Assembly: GCF_002029255.1 (NCBI RefSeq)
Contig: NZ_MZGT01000048.1
Location: 1-42,129 of the forward strand
DNA length: 42,129 nt
Direction: 5' to 3'
From: Clostridium chromiireducens
GTDB lineage: Bacteria; Bacillota; Clostridia; Clostridiales; Clostridiaceae
Within the stretch, counting starts at the first letter, position 1. Every line of letters starts with the position of its first letter. Under the pieces are notes generated by a model. That model made no database searches and was not told the origin of the DNA. It was given only the letters and a program-made list of their open reading frames with translations. This document shows positions 1 through 8,654 of this stretch, one piece after another. The translations under genes and the position numbers were made by a program.

Positions 1-18
1 AATATCCGGTACTTTCAT
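1..18 (-). CDS. Start of a gene running off the window edge (partial)
   Basis: On the minus strand an ATG at 18-16 is preceded, seven bases upstream, by a GGAGG ribosome site (30-26). It opens a frame reading M-K-V-P-D-I before the window ends. The gene lies downstream of the RND pump operon but beyond that operon's terminator, so it is probably transcribed separately. Six residues are too few to assign a product. The call rests only on the ribosome site, the spacing and the open frame. Confidence 0.45.
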
Positions 19-76
19 TTGGAATCCTCCCTTATTATTTTTAAGTATATTATTCCAAATCTACCATCAAACAATA

Positions 77-125
77 CAAAAAAAGAATGTAGTAGATTTG
101 TTTTACACAAATCTATCTACATTCC
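77..125 (-). terminator. Rho-independent terminator of the RND pump operon
   Basis: The arms 85-100 and 109-125 pair over about 16 bp with one bulge (GAATGTAG pairing CTACATTC, then AGATTTG pairing CAAATCT). On the minus strand the hairpin is followed by a run of about seven T (84-78). It sits 77 bases after the stop codon of the adaptor gene. A short T run also follows on the plus strand. Confidence 0.8.
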
Positions 126-201
126 TTTTGCTAGTACAATTTGACTTGTTATTTTCTTTAAATATGAATTAAATCTTACAATTTTTACTTGAGTCGTTAG
201 C

Positions 202-1458
202 CTATTGCACCAAATTCACCTTTTCTCCATCACTTAATAAATTTTGGCCTTCAGTAATTACATCTATGCCTTCCTCCACTTTGCCTGTCACTTCTGTAAA
301 TTTCTCATTTGAAATTCCGATTTCAACTGCTATCTTTTTCACCTGGCCACTGTTAACTGTATAAAGATAATTTACACCATTCTCCATTTTAATTGTTTCA
401 TTTGGAACCATTAAAATGTTGTCCTTCTTTTCAGCTGGTAAGGATATTTTAGCAAACATACCTGCTTTTATTTCATCATTAGAATTATCAATTTTAACCT
501 TCACAACATAGAAGTTGTTTTTTGAACTTGTATTTGGGCTGATATTTTCTATTACTCCAACTATTTTTGCATCTGGTAATGCATTTATATCAACCTGTAC
601 CGATTGCCCTACTTGAATTTTCTCAAGCATTTTATCAGGAATATTTATTTCTGCTTCTAAACTGCTAGAATCTATAACAGTAACGGAACCTGACTGTGCG
701 CTAGCAAGCTCACCTACTTCTACTGCTTTTTCTGACACAACTCCAGCTATTGGTGCAGTAATGGTAGCGTTATTTATCTGATTTTGCACTGCACTCACTC
801 CTGCATGTGCTTGTTCAAGCGCTGCTGCAGCCGCCTTTGTAGCTTGAGGTCCTGACTTACTCTTTAATAGTTCCAAGCTATCCTGCGCATTTTTTAAGTC
901 AATAGTTATAGCATCAAATTGGGCCTTAGCATCATCTAACTCCTTTTTAGATACTGCTTCAGCAGAATATAAAGTTTGTGTTCTGTCATAACTGTCTTTT
1001 ACAGTATTATATTGAATTTGTAATTTTCCTACTAGCTGTTCCGCTTGCAATAATTGCTGCATAAACCCAGAGTCGCTAGTTCTTTCTAAGTTAGCACTAG
1101 CTGCACTCACTCCCGCCTCTGCCTGCTCAAGTTGTGCTGCATAATCTATAGTGTCCAATGTAAATAATGTTTGGCCTACACTAACCTTGTCTCCTACCTT
1201 TACATCTACAGTCGTAACTCTTCCTCCTGCTTTTGGCGAAACTACTACCTGTTTCGCAGGCTTTAGGTTACTTGCATATTCTACATTTGTTGAAATAGTT
1301 CCAGTTGTTATTTTTTGTGTTTTTACGTTTTTAACCTCTTGTACTATTTCTGCAGGTTTATTTTTAGCAAGGATTGAAATAACTATAGCCACAACAACTG
1401 CTAAAACTACACCTCCTATTAAAAGCTTTTTCTTTTTCTTTAACCCCTTAAACTTCAT
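202..1458 (-). CDS. RND efflux pump membrane-fusion (adaptor) protein, HlyD/AcrA family
   Basis: This 418-residue adaptor is the partner of the RND pump encoded just upstream. The N terminus is a run of lysines followed by one membrane segment (about residues 10-32), so it is anchored and faces outward. A split lipoyl/barrel-sandwich hybrid follows (about 68-105 and 225-265, with V-x-V-G-D-K-V-S-V-G-Q-T-L). It flanks an Ala/Gln-rich coiled coil (about 106-225), and beta-barrel and membrane-proximal domains complete the chain. The ATG lies 11 bases inside the end of the pump gene, so the two are translationally coupled. In Gram-positive bacteria such adaptors work without an outer-membrane channel. 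The family call is firm; the substrate (lipophilic compound, surfactant or drug) cannot be read from sequence. Confidence 0.92.
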   Translation of the reverse strand: MKFKGLKKKKKLLIGGVVLAVVVAIVISILAKNKPAEIVQEVKNVKTQKITTGTISTNVEYASNLKPAKQVVVSPKAGGRVTTVDVKVGDKVSVGQTLFTLDTIDYAAQLEQAEAGVSAASANLERTSDSGFMQQLLQAEQLVGKLQIQYNTVKDSYDRTQTLYSAEAVSKKELDDAKAQFDAITIDLKNAQDSLELLKSKSGPQATKAAAAALEQAHAGVSAVQNQINNATITAPIAGVVSEKAVEVGELASAQSGSVTVIDSSSLEAEINIPDKMLEKIQVGQSVQVDINALPDAKIVGVIENISPNTSSKNNFYVVKVKIDNSNDEIKAGMFAKISLPAEKKDNILMVPNETIKMENGVNYLYTVNSGQVKKIAVEIGISNEKFTEVTGKVEEGIDVITEGQNLLSDGEKVNLVQ

Positions 1459-4400
1459 AGGTGCTTCCCCCCTCTAGGTTCTGATTTTTCTTCTTTTTAA
1501 AAGATACTACGCTTCTTAAATCAGCCATTAATGTATAAATAACTGGTAATACAATTGGTGAGAGTATTGTTGATGCAATCATACCACCAATTATTATAAT
1601 TGCCATACTCTTTTTCATTTCGGTTCCCTCACCCATGGATAAGGCAACTGGCAACATGGAAACAATCATAGTTGCACTTGTCATGACTATTGGCCTTAAT
1701 CTAGTAACACCAGATTCAATAAGAGCATCTCTTAAACTCATTCCTCTCTTCATAAGGGTATTGGTATAATCTATGAGTAATGTTCCATTTTTAGATGCTA
1801 ATCCTTCTAACATAATTAATCCAATCATGGACATCAAGTTTAAAGTCTGTCCAGTTAGAGCCAGTAAAACAAAAGCACCTATAATAGCACAAGGCAGAGC
1901 CATCATTCTTATAAATGGAGTTAAGAAGGATTCATAAAGCACTACTAAAATCATATAAACAAGAGCTAAGGATGCACATAAAGCAAGTCCAAGAGAAGAA
2001 AAACTCTCTGCCATCTGTTTTTGATTTCCTCCAAAGCTTATACTATACCCATCTGGAACCGAAAGAGCCTTTAGTTTAGCATTAATATCATCGGTAACTT
2101 CTCCAAGAACTCTTCCTTGAATATTAGCTTCAACAGTCACCATATCCTGCTTATCTTCTCTAGATATCGAAGGGGCACCATCTATTTTTTGAACGGATGC
2201 AATTTGACTCAGTGGAATTTGCGCTCCTAAGGAATTTGTAATTTTCAAGGACTTAAGATCTTCAGGACTCTTGATTTGTCCATTTTCAAACTTAAGGGTT
2301 ATGTCATTTTCCTCATTCTTTGATCTGTACACTCCCACATTGGTTCCTGCAAGTGCCATTCTAACAACACTTCCAACATTTGCTGTAGAAATATTGTACT
2401 GAGTAGCTGCTAGGTTATCTATATTTACCCTAAGTTCACTGCTTCTTGAACTTGTAGAGTTACTTATATCAGTGATTCCTGGAACCGTACTTAGTAACGT
2501 TTCAACTTCCTTTGATAAATCTCTTATAGTATCCGAATCATTTCCTTTTATTTTAATTGATACAGGCTTACCACTACCGCCAGAGGACGATGACTCTGCT
2601 ACATTAATATCTGCTCCAGACATTTTTTTACCAAAAGCACGTAACTCACTTGCAAGTTCACTTTGGCTTTTTTTACGTTCCCCCTTAGGAACTAAATTAA
2701 TGAAAATTTGAGCAATAGATTTATCTGCAGTTGATTCTCCATCATGTCCAATCAAGGAAAAATAATTTTTTACTTCTTTCGTTTCTTGTAAATATTTCTC
2801 TAGCTCAGAGACCTTCTCATCCGTTTGTTTTAATGTAGATCCTGGGGCAAGCTTCACATTAATTTGAAGAGAACTCTGATCCGCCATAGGTATAAACTCT
2901 GACTTTATCGCTCCCATTGGAATTAGCATGACGCTAAACACAACTCCTGCAGTAACTATAGCTAAAACTTTTTTCCTGTTATCTAAAGACCATATTAAAG
3001 CTTTTTTATAGGCCTCTACAAGTTTCTCAAAAGACCCTTCTGTTTTAGCATTTATTCTGCTGAATTTAGAACTTATTCTACTAATAAATTTAGGAGTTAT
3101 TTTACTTAATATTTTAGATTTTTCTTTTTGTACTAGCAGCTTTTTAAGGTTTTCATTTTTTAATAGCCTTGAAGAAAGCATTGGTGTAATTGTAAAAGAT
3201 ACAATTAGCGAAAACATTGTAGCTGCAACAATAGTAAGTCCAAATTCCCTAAACATCTGTCCAACTAAACCTGATACAAGAGAAACGGGAGCAAATACAA
3301 CAATATCACATAAGGTTATAGCTATTGCTGCCATTCCTACTTCCCTACGACCTTCAATAGCTGCGTCTATAGGATTTTTCCCCATATCCATATGCCGCTG
3401 TATATTTTCTATAACAACTATAGAATCATCCACCAGAGTACCTACAACGAGCGATAAGCCCATGAGTGACAACATGTTCAAGGTAAAGTGCATCTGATAC
3501 ATCATAAAAAATGTAGCAACCAGTGAAGTTGGTATAGCAATTAAAACTACTAAAGAAGAACGGAAACTGCGGAAGAATAAGTAAAGTACAATTGCAGTAG
3601 TTAAAATTCCTTCAAAAAGATTATGTTTTATTTGAGTAAGTGAAGAATTAATAAAAGTAGTAGTATCCATTAAAATATTTACTTCTGTTCCCTTTGGAAG
3701 TGCTAATTTTATATCTTCCAGTTCCTTTTTTACAGCATCAGCAACTTCTACTACATTTGAATCACTTTGCTTTCCAAGTATCATAGCTATAGTCTTGTTA
3801 CCACCAAACCTTGTTAATACTGTAGCATCTGGAACTTCTAAGTCAATTTTCGCAATATCCCCAAGACGAATAGTCACTCCATTGCCAGCAGGTATTAATA
3901 GATTTCGTACAGCATCAACGGAACTAAACTGACCAATAATTCTAACAGATTGATCTAAGCTGTCTTGTTTAATCTCTCCAGCTGGTATATTAACGTTTGA
4001 CGCTTGCAAGGTTCCCATTAAAGTATCAATGTTGACTCCATAATACTCCATAGTAGCTTTGTCAATTTTTATCATCAATTGCTTCTTATCCGCACCTAGC
4101 AATGAAATATTGCCCACTCCAGGTACTTTTTCTAATCTTTGTTTTAAGATATCAGATTGATTGTAAAGCTCCTCATAACTGGCATTACCATTTATTGAGA
4201 CTATCATCATAGGTATGGAACTCATATCCATTTTATATAAAATAGGCTTATCAGCAGCTTTAGGAAGTCTCGCCGAAGCAAGTTCAACAGCCTTTTGAAC
4301 ATCTAAATATGCGGTATTTATATTTGCACTCATTTTAAAGGTTATTGTAACAGTACCATAACCTTCCCCTGAAGTTGAATTTAGTACATCAACCCCGCTT

Positions 4401-4621
4401 ATTCCTGAAACCGCATCTTCAATTGGTTTTACAATATCTTTCTTAATATCCTCTGCACTGGCTCCGTTATAAGTTGTCATTATTGATATAACCGGAATAT
4501 TCATAGATGGCATTAAATCTGCCCCCATGCTTTTATATCCCATGATACCAAGTCCAACGAATAAGATTACCGCCATCCACATGGCAGCTGGTCTTTTTAC
4601 TGATATTTCAGTTATACTCAT
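1448..4621 (-). CDS. RND superfamily efflux transporter (AcrB/HAE1-like)
   Basis: This is a 1057-residue proton-driven exporter of the AcrB/SwrC type with full family length. One membrane segment at the N terminus (about 12-30) precedes the first large external loop. The first membrane bundle (about 335-500) carries the proton-relay motif G-T-L-V-D-D-S in transmembrane helix 4. A second external loop (about 580-860) and a final membrane bundle (about 870-1035) follow. The start has a GGGGGAG ribosome site. The gene overlaps the adaptor by 11 bp, giving a two-gene operon closed by the hairpin at 77-125. A perfect 12-bp palindrome (GAAAATATTTTC, 4702-4713) lies about 80 bp upstream and could be an operator, though no regulator gene is adjacent. 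Confidence 0.94.
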   Translation of the reverse strand: MSITEISVKRPAAMWMAVILFVGLGIMGYKSMGADLMPSMNIPVISIMTTYNGASAEDIKKDIVKPIEDAVSGISGVDVLNSTSGEGYGTVTITFKMSANINTAYLDVQKAVELASARLPKAADKPILYKMDMSSIPMMIVSINGNASYEELYNQSDILKQRLEKVPGVGNISLLGADKKQLMIKIDKATMEYYGVNIDTLMGTLQASNVNIPAGEIKQDSLDQSVRIIGQFSSVDAVRNLLIPAGNGVTIRLGDIAKIDLEVPDATVLTRFGGNKTIAMILGKQSDSNVVEVADAVKKELEDIKLALPKGTEVNILMDTTTFINSSLTQIKHNLFEGILTTAIVLYLFFRSFRSSLVVLIAIPTSLVATFFMMYQMHFTLNMLSLMGLSLVVGTLVDDSIVVIENIQRHMDMGKNPIDAAIEGRREVGMAAIAITLCDIVVFAPVSLVSGLVGQMFREFGLTIVAATMFSLIVSFTITPMLSSRLLKNENLKKLLVQKEKSKILSKITPKFISRISSKFSRINAKTEGSFEKLVEAYKKALIWSLDNRKKVLAIVTAGVVFSVMLIPMGAIKSEFIPMADQSSLQINVKLAPGSTLKQTDEKVSELEKYLQETKEVKNYFSLIGHDGESTADKSIAQIFINLVPKGERKKSQSELASELRAFGKKMSGADINVAESSSSGGSGKPVSIKIKGNDSDTIRDLSKEVETLLSTVPGITDISNSTSSRSSELRVNIDNLAATQYNISTANVGSVVRMALAGTNVGVYRSKNEENDITLKFENGQIKSPEDLKSLKITNSLGAQIPLSQIASVQKIDGAPSISREDKQDMVTVEANIQGRVLGEVTDDINAKLKALSVPDGYSISFGGNQKQMAESFSSLGLALCASLALVYMILVVLYESFLTPFIRMMALPCAIIGAFVLLALTGQTLNLMSMIGLIMLEGLASKNGTLLIDYTNTLMKRGMSLRDALIESGVTRLRPIVMTSATMIVSMLPVALSMGEGTEMKKSMAIIIIGGMIASTILSPIVLPVIYTLMADLRSVVSFKKKKNQNLEGGSTYEV

Positions 4622-4812
4622 TTCTCTCCCCCTTACTCTATGTTCTTTAATTTTTTCTCATTATCTCACTCATTATTAGTATATCATTATCCGGGAAACT
4701 AGAAAATATTTTCCATCACTTCAACATAAAAACAATTAAGTTCTAAATAATACCGATTCTAACATCTATGCTATTTGTACAAAAATTAGAATAGTCTTCT
4801 CTTTAAAATAAT

Positions 4813-4848
4813 AAAGCTGAGACTTTCTAAATTCAGAAAATCTCAGCT
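4813..4848. repeat. GCTGAGA hairpin repeat, copy 1
   Basis: The arms GCTGAGA and TCTCAGC close a hairpin with an A/T-rich inner stem. The same hairpin recurs at 10553, 26237 and 31916, each time beyond the end of a gene. This copy has no conserved 3' flank. It lies in the 435-bp gap between pump and pirin genes and may terminate transcription in either direction. Confidence 0.7.
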
Positions 4849-4913
4849 CATTATTAAATTCTTATTTTTTCATTAATTTTTAATATATTGTCTGTGGATA
4901 TAAAGTGAAACTT

Positions 4914-4941
4914 TTCAGGTGGAGTTATAACTCCACCTGAA
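4914..4941. repeat. Perfect 28-bp palindrome
   Basis: TTCAGGTGGAG-TTATAA-CTCCACCTGAA is self-complementary over all 28 bases. No clear T run follows on either strand, so it is not a classical terminator. It lies directly before the longer hairpin at 4953-5025, and the two may form one composite element. Confidence 0.7.
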
Positions 4942-4952
4942 TTTAGTTGAAC

Positions 4953-5025
4953 TTATCCAGGAGCGTGCAGCCGTTATCTCCCACTTGAAGAAGGGGGAGT
5001 GTTACGGATGCTAGCTATCGGATAA
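4953..5025. repeat. Nested imperfect hairpin element (REP-like or IS-end-like)
   Basis: The outer arms TTATCC and GGATAA enclose a second stem (GCAGCCGT with ACGGATGC) and an inner stem (CTCCC with GGGAG). It is much more GC-rich than its surroundings. No transposase lies nearby. It resembles the extragenic palindromes and IS200/IS605-type ends found in clostridia, but this is by form only; I do not recognise the exact family. Confidence 0.5.
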
Positions 5026-5056
5026 AAATGAAAATACTTCCGCTTATACATAATAA

Positions 5057-6073
5057 TTATCTGTATTCTATTTTACCATTAGGATATTGTGCAAATCTTC
5101 CTTTTTCTCTTGGATGAACAAAATCATCACGTTCCCATGGCCATCCTCCAAAGCCAGTGCTTCTATAATCATCAAAAGCATCCTTAATTTCTTTATCAGT
5201 TGTCATTACAAAAGGCCCATAACTTACAACAGGTTCTCCAATTGGTTCTCCTTCTAAAAGTAGCAGGCAGCTTTCCTTTGTACCATTTTTTATTTCTACT
5301 ATTTCATCTCCTGCAAGTTTTACACTATGATAAACCTCAACACTAGTTTCTTCAATATTTATTTTATCGCCTTCATAGAAGTAGACAGTTCTGTTTAGTG
5401 TAGAAGATACTTTAGGAAGCTCGATACTAGCTTCTGGTTCCATATGAATAATCCAGATTCCTACATTGTTATTCCTATTACTTGCCCATGAATTAGGCGA
5501 AGAATCCAAACTCCTAGTACCATTATAAGAACCTGAAATCAGTTTTATAGTACTTGTTTTACCCTTTTCATTTCGAGATTGTATAACCGGTATATCTTCT
5601 GCCCAAAGCATTTTATAATGTGGTTCCACAAATTTGTCTTTTTTAGGAAGATTGACCCAAATCTGAAATAATTCTAATGGATTATTTTTCTCTTTATTAA
5701 TTAAAGGAAACATTTCTGTATGATTACAACCTCTTCCAGCAGTAAGCCATTGCACGTCGCCAGCTCCATATCTGCCTGTTGCACCTGCTGAATCTGCATG
5801 GTCAACATATCCTTCTAACACTATTGTAACTGTTTCAAAACCTCTATGTGGATGCTGTGGGAATCCCGGAATATTATCACCATGGTACATATTAAAGCCA
5901 TCTATTCCCCGAAAATCATTGCCAATAATTCTGCCTGCTAGAGATGCATTGGGTCCCATCTCATCATTCCCCTTTGGATAAGCATCCTTATGATGTGCAC
6001 AGAATATAAAAGGGTCACTTGTCTCCCATTGAGAACTTAGTTTATTTATTTTAATTACACTATTGTTCATCAT
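5057..6073 (-). CDS. Pirin family protein
   Basis: A bicupin of about 338 residues. The N-terminal cupin holds the pirin metal motifs H-P-H-R-G-F-E-T, Y-V-D-H-A-D-S and C-N-H-T-E, supplying the His/Glu ligands. The C-terminal pirin_C domain follows (about 190-300, with S-Y-G-P-F-V-M-T). I place the start at ATG 6073 because AAGGAGG lies five bases upstream; the longer frame would begin inside that ribosome site. Pirins include quercetinase-like dioxygenases and redox-sensitive regulators, and the substrate here is unknown. The gene appears monocistronic, with a gene remnant just upstream. Confidence 0.9.
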   Translation of the reverse strand: MMNNSVIKINKLSSQWETSDPFIFCAHHKDAYPKGNDEMGPNASLAGRIIGNDFRGIDGFNMYHGDNIPGFPQHPHRGFETVTIVLEGYVDHADSAGATGRYGAGDVQWLTAGRGCNHTEMFPLINKEKNNPLELFQIWVNLPKKDKFVEPHYKMLWAEDIPVIQSRNEKGKTSTIKLISGSYNGTRSLDSSPNSWASNRNNNVGIWIIHMEPEASIELPKVSSTLNRTVYFYEGDKINIEETSVEVYHSVKLAGDEIVEIKNGTKESCLLLLEGEPIGEPVVSYGPFVMTTDKEIKDAFDDYRSTGFGGWPWERDDFVHPREKGRFAQYPNGKIEYR

Positions 6074-6122
6074 TTTAACCTCCTTAAACACCTATTACTA
6101 GTACCAATCCAATTGATTATAT

Positions 6123-6283
6123 CTAAATAAATTCTTCTACGAATTTTTCTCCATCAATTGGCGACCACTTTCTATTAACCATTACCTTTCCACTTCTTAA
6201 TACTGGATGACGATCATTGAAAGTAGGTTTCCCTTCTTCTTCACCTTTATTGTAATAAGATTCCTTATTTATATTTTACAAAT
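6123..6283 (-). pseudogene. C-terminal remnant of an unidentified gene
   Basis: An open frame of about 52 codons ends at a TAG (6125-6123). It encodes a protein-like stretch including F-N-D-R-H-P-V-L-R-S-G-K and R-K-W-S-P-I-D-G-E-K-F. There is no start codon with a ribosome site: a stop lies just upstream and the only ATG is in mid-frame. Residue composition looks like a genuine protein tail, so this is probably the end of a decayed or truncated gene. The parent family was not recognised. Confidence 0.4.
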
Positions 6284-6458
6284 AATAATTATTAATTGCA
6301 AGTGATTATCTTTAAAATTCAAAATTAAAATAGAAATTATTCATAAAACAATTGCATCCATCCCTATTTTGTTTTTCATATCTTAAGCCCCTTATATTAT
6401 TAACAATTTATATCTCCACTGTAATCACTTAATAGGTATGATTATTATCTTAGAACAT

Positions 6459-6489
6459 AAAAATAGATGACCATTGGCCATCTATTTTT
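6459..6489. terminator. Hairpin terminator
   Basis: AAAAATAGATG and CATCTATTTTT pair over 11 bp around a short loop. The arm ends in a T run on both strands, so it can terminate both ways. It lies after the end of the small gene at 6611-6886 on the minus strand. The rest of 6284-6610 is AT-rich and shows no other feature. Confidence 0.6.
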
Positions 6490-6610
6490 ATGTTTTATTT
6501 ATATTTATCTTGTAGGGTAAGTTTTCCTTTATTCTAGTAAAACCAAAATGTATATTCAAAAATATACACCTTTTTAGGTTCTAAAATAATAACCACTTTC
6601 TTTATTACTT

Positions 6611-6886
6611 CTAAAAATCTTCAGGACTTAAGTTATTTACATAATCTAAGACAACATCTAATTTATCTGAAGTACACATTGTATCTATACCACCACCATG
6701 ATAATATACACAAAAACGATCCTTATATAAGTAGAAAATATGATAACTTCTCTCTCCTACTTGTCTTTGTCCTAAACAAACTTCTTCATCATCCTCAGTT
6801 AATTTTCTCAATACCTTATTCTTAACATCTACATTTTTTAATCCATCTAATTCAGCAAACCTTGTAAAAAATTTAAATTTATCCAT
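6611..6886 (-). CDS. Small hypothetical protein
   Basis: A 91-residue acidic soluble protein without signal peptide or membrane segment. The start is set at ATG 6886 because GAGGTG lies six bases upstream; the in-frame GTG three codons earlier is inside that site. The C-terminal half is rich in aromatic residues (Y-H-I-F-Y-L-Y-K and V-Y-Y-H-G-G-G). I do not recognise a family. The good ribosome site, the hairpin downstream and the ordinary clostridial codon use support a real gene. Confidence 0.65.
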   Translation of the reverse strand: MDKFKFFTRFAELDGLKNVDVKNKVLRKLTEDDEEVCLGQRQVGERSYHIFYLYKDRFCVYYHGGGIDTMCTSDKLDVVLDYVNNLSPEDF

Positions 6887-7010
6887 ATAATTCACCTCAT
6901 TTGATTTTTTTGGTAATTATTCTTTATTACGTTGATTATAGCATAGTTTAATTTATTTTAATATTATTTTATTTAGGTTCGCAGTAATTGATATGCCTGT
7001 GATATTTAAA

Positions 7011-7271
7011 ATATTATTGGGGCCCATCCTTTGCACTGCAAGGTATTTAGTGATATCGTGGTGCATAAAGCAACATATAAGACCATACTCAAGAGATTTT
7101 GTGCCTATTTCGTTTAAAAGACTTTAGCAGAAGATTTTCGTCTTGAATGTTGTCATAAAAATGTTAGTATAGACACATGACCTCACTTGAAAACAGCAAA
7201 CATTCAAAAAATGTTTATTGTTTATCTGAAATTCAAGGAGGCAAATAAAACATATAGAAGGAGAAAAACTT
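7011..7271 (+). promoter_or_regulatory. Upstream control region of CAP gene 1, shared with copy 2
   Basis: This 261-bp block matches 28085-28345 closely and has the same length. It contains an inverted pair CTTTGCAC and GTGCATAAAG, and a strongly conserved stretch around ACTCAAGAGATTTTG. An invariant promoter-like segment (GTTAGTATAGACACATGACC) has a TATAGA -10. In the 5' leader CTTGAA pairs with TTCAAG around an inner GCAAACATT/AATGTTTATTG stem. The ribosome site AGAAGGAG follows. The -35 is uncertain (TTGAAT at 19 bp spacing), so a non-standard sigma factor or an activator is possible. The remainder of the gap from 6887 holds nothing else I can see. Confidence 0.65.
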
Positions 7272-8270
7272 ATGATGAAGAATCCTTTAAGAAAAATAAT
7301 AACAGCAGTTATCGCAGCTACAACTATTGGTAGTTTCTCATCATTAGGAGTATCTGCAGCAACTTTTGATTCAAATGCTAAGACTTATTATAATACGATT
7401 TTAAATAACATTTTAAATAAAGGTTTAATAATGAATGACGGTAAATTGTATAACTTTCATAATACAGGTACAATGCAAACAGGCGTTACCAATGTTAATG
7501 GACAATCTGATTTGTTAAGCCAATTAGGTATAATGAAAATTGGAAAAGCCATAGCAAATAACGAAACTAATACAACTACTTCAAACGGACAAGTTCCTAA
7601 TGAGAAAACACCAGTTGTTAACAAAGTTTTTGATTCAAATAATAACATAGTTAAAGATAATAATAAAACATCTACAGTTAGTACTTCAACAAATAATCAA
7701 GAAACAAATGCAAATTCTGGAAGTACACAAAACATAGAAAAAGTTACTAATAATACAGCCAATTTAGATAACATTGATAAGACAAATAATATTAAAAATG
7801 ATAAAACTACTACTGATGCTTCTTCAAATACTAATTCAGTTGATGTACAGGGGTTACCTAAATTGCCAACAAAATATTCAATAACGGTACAGGCTTCAGC
7901 TGAACAAAAAATTCTTGAATTAATGAATGCAAAAAGAACAGAAGCTGGTCTTCAACCTCTTACTATGGATAATACATTAGTACAAGTAGCAAGATATAAA
8001 AGTAATGACATGATACAAAATAACTTCTTTGACCACACAAATCCAGACGGAACTAAATGGACAAACTGGTTACAAGATATAGGATACAAATATACTACAA
8101 CAGGAGAAAATATTGCATACAATACTAGTGATCCAGTTGAATTATTTAATCAATGGTGGAATTCACCAGGCCATAGAGCTAATATGATGAATGTTTCATA
8201 TAATAAAGTTGGTATAGGTGTAATCTTCGGAAACGGTAAATATATGGGATCACAAGAATTCTCTAATTAA
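7272..8270 (+). CDS. Secreted CAP-domain (SCP/PR1-like) protein, copy 1
   Basis: 332 residues: a signal peptide (about 1-29, ending V-S-A-A), then a degenerate wall-binding region (about 45-105, where G-L-I-M-N-D-G-K-L-Y still echoes a choline/cell-wall-binding repeat). A low-complexity Asn/Thr/Ser linker (about 110-200) leads to a C-terminal CAP domain (about 207-332). The CAP signature residues are present: F-F-D-H-T-N-P-D-G, T-G-E-N-I-A-Y-N and S-P-G-H-R-A-N-M-M-N. The CAP domain is nearly identical to that of the gene at 28346, but the wall-binding repeats here have lost many aromatic and glycine positions. It is probably exported to the envelope; the biochemical activity of bacterial CAP proteins is mostly unknown. 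Confidence 0.9.
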   Translation: MMKNPLRKIITAVIAATTIGSFSSLGVSAATFDSNAKTYYNTILNNILNKGLIMNDGKLYNFHNTGTMQTGVTNVNGQSDLLSQLGIMKIGKAIANNETNTTTSNGQVPNEKTPVVNKVFDSNNNIVKDNNKTSTVSTSTNNQETNANSGSTQNIEKVTNNTANLDNIDKTNNIKNDKTTTDASSNTNSVDVQGLPKLPTKYSITVQASAEQKILELMNAKRTEAGLQPLTMDNTLVQVARYKSNDMIQNNFFDHTNPDGTKWTNWLQDIGYKYTTTGENIAYNTSDPVELFNQWWNSPGHRANMMNVSYNKVGIGVIFGNGKYMGSQEFSN

Positions 8271-8274
8271 GCAT

Positions 8275-8335
8275 AAAAAAGAGACTAAGAATCAAGTGGA
8301 GTTTGATCTCCATCTGATTCTTAGTCTCTTTTTAT
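8275..8335 (+). terminator. Terminator of CAP gene 1
   Basis: A long hairpin (AAAAAGAGACTAAGAATC pairing with GATTCTTAGTCTCTTTTT, with an inner GGAG/CTCC stem) starts a few bases after the stop codon. It ends in a T run. A complementary A run makes it usable in both directions. Confidence 0.88.
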
Positions 8336-8399
8336 TAAAACTAGTACGTGGAACTGATGGATACATTAATTAACTATAGATAACCCAAACAAGAATTTG

Positions 8400-8638
8400 A
8401 TTTATGCTTTGAAATACTTTTCATACCAGAAAGAGAAGGTACTCTTTTACGCAGTGTTGCATTCAGAAAATGGTTGTAGGTATTTCTTCAGTAAAAGTTG
8501 TTCCAGTCCTGCTTGTCATTAGCTTGCCTAAGGAGCAAGCAGGACTGGTGCAACTTTTACTGTTAGAAATCCACAACCATTTTCTCTAGCAACCGAGTAA
8601 ACGAGTACCTTCTCTTTCGGTTGGTTATATGCATAAAT
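8400..8638. mobile_element. MITE-like long inverted repeat without coding capacity
   Basis: Two arms of roughly 85-105 bp (8429-8516 and 8534-8620) are inverted copies of each other. Perfect blocks include GAAAGAGAAGGTACTC, GAAAATGGTTGT, CAGTAAAAGTTG and CCAGTCCTGCTTG with their complements. Short outer inverted ends ATTTATGC (8400) and GCATAAAT (8638) may be the termini. No transposase frame is present. The nearly palindromic form, intergenic position and size fit a miniature inverted-repeat element or solo palindromic transposon relic. It separates the CAP gene from the converging oxidoreductase gene. Confidence 0.65.
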
Positions 8639-8654
8639 TTAAGTTATAGTAGGG

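Noticed and set aside
1151..1477. Plus-strand frame over the RND adaptor start, and many similar frames of 60-110 codons opposite real genes
   Set aside because: They lie antisense to well-supported genes, lack ribosome sites and have compositions expected of mirror frames.
4622..5056. tRNA gene or known riboswitch in the structured gap before pirin
   Set aside because: The hairpins are nested palindromes without cloverleaf geometry, and no known ligand-binding core was recognised.
7190..7250. Resemblance of the CAP-gene leader (GGCAAAC) to a cyclic-di-GMP-I riboswitch
   Set aside because: Only the short GGCAAAC string fits; the second conserved half (GACGCAAAGCC type) and the tetraloop-receptor elements are absent. 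The segment is better explained as a simple two-stem leader hairpin.
8400..8640. CRISPR-like or attC-like array in the palindromic region
   Set aside because: There is one inverted pair, not regularly spaced direct repeats with unique spacers; no cas or integrase gene is present.
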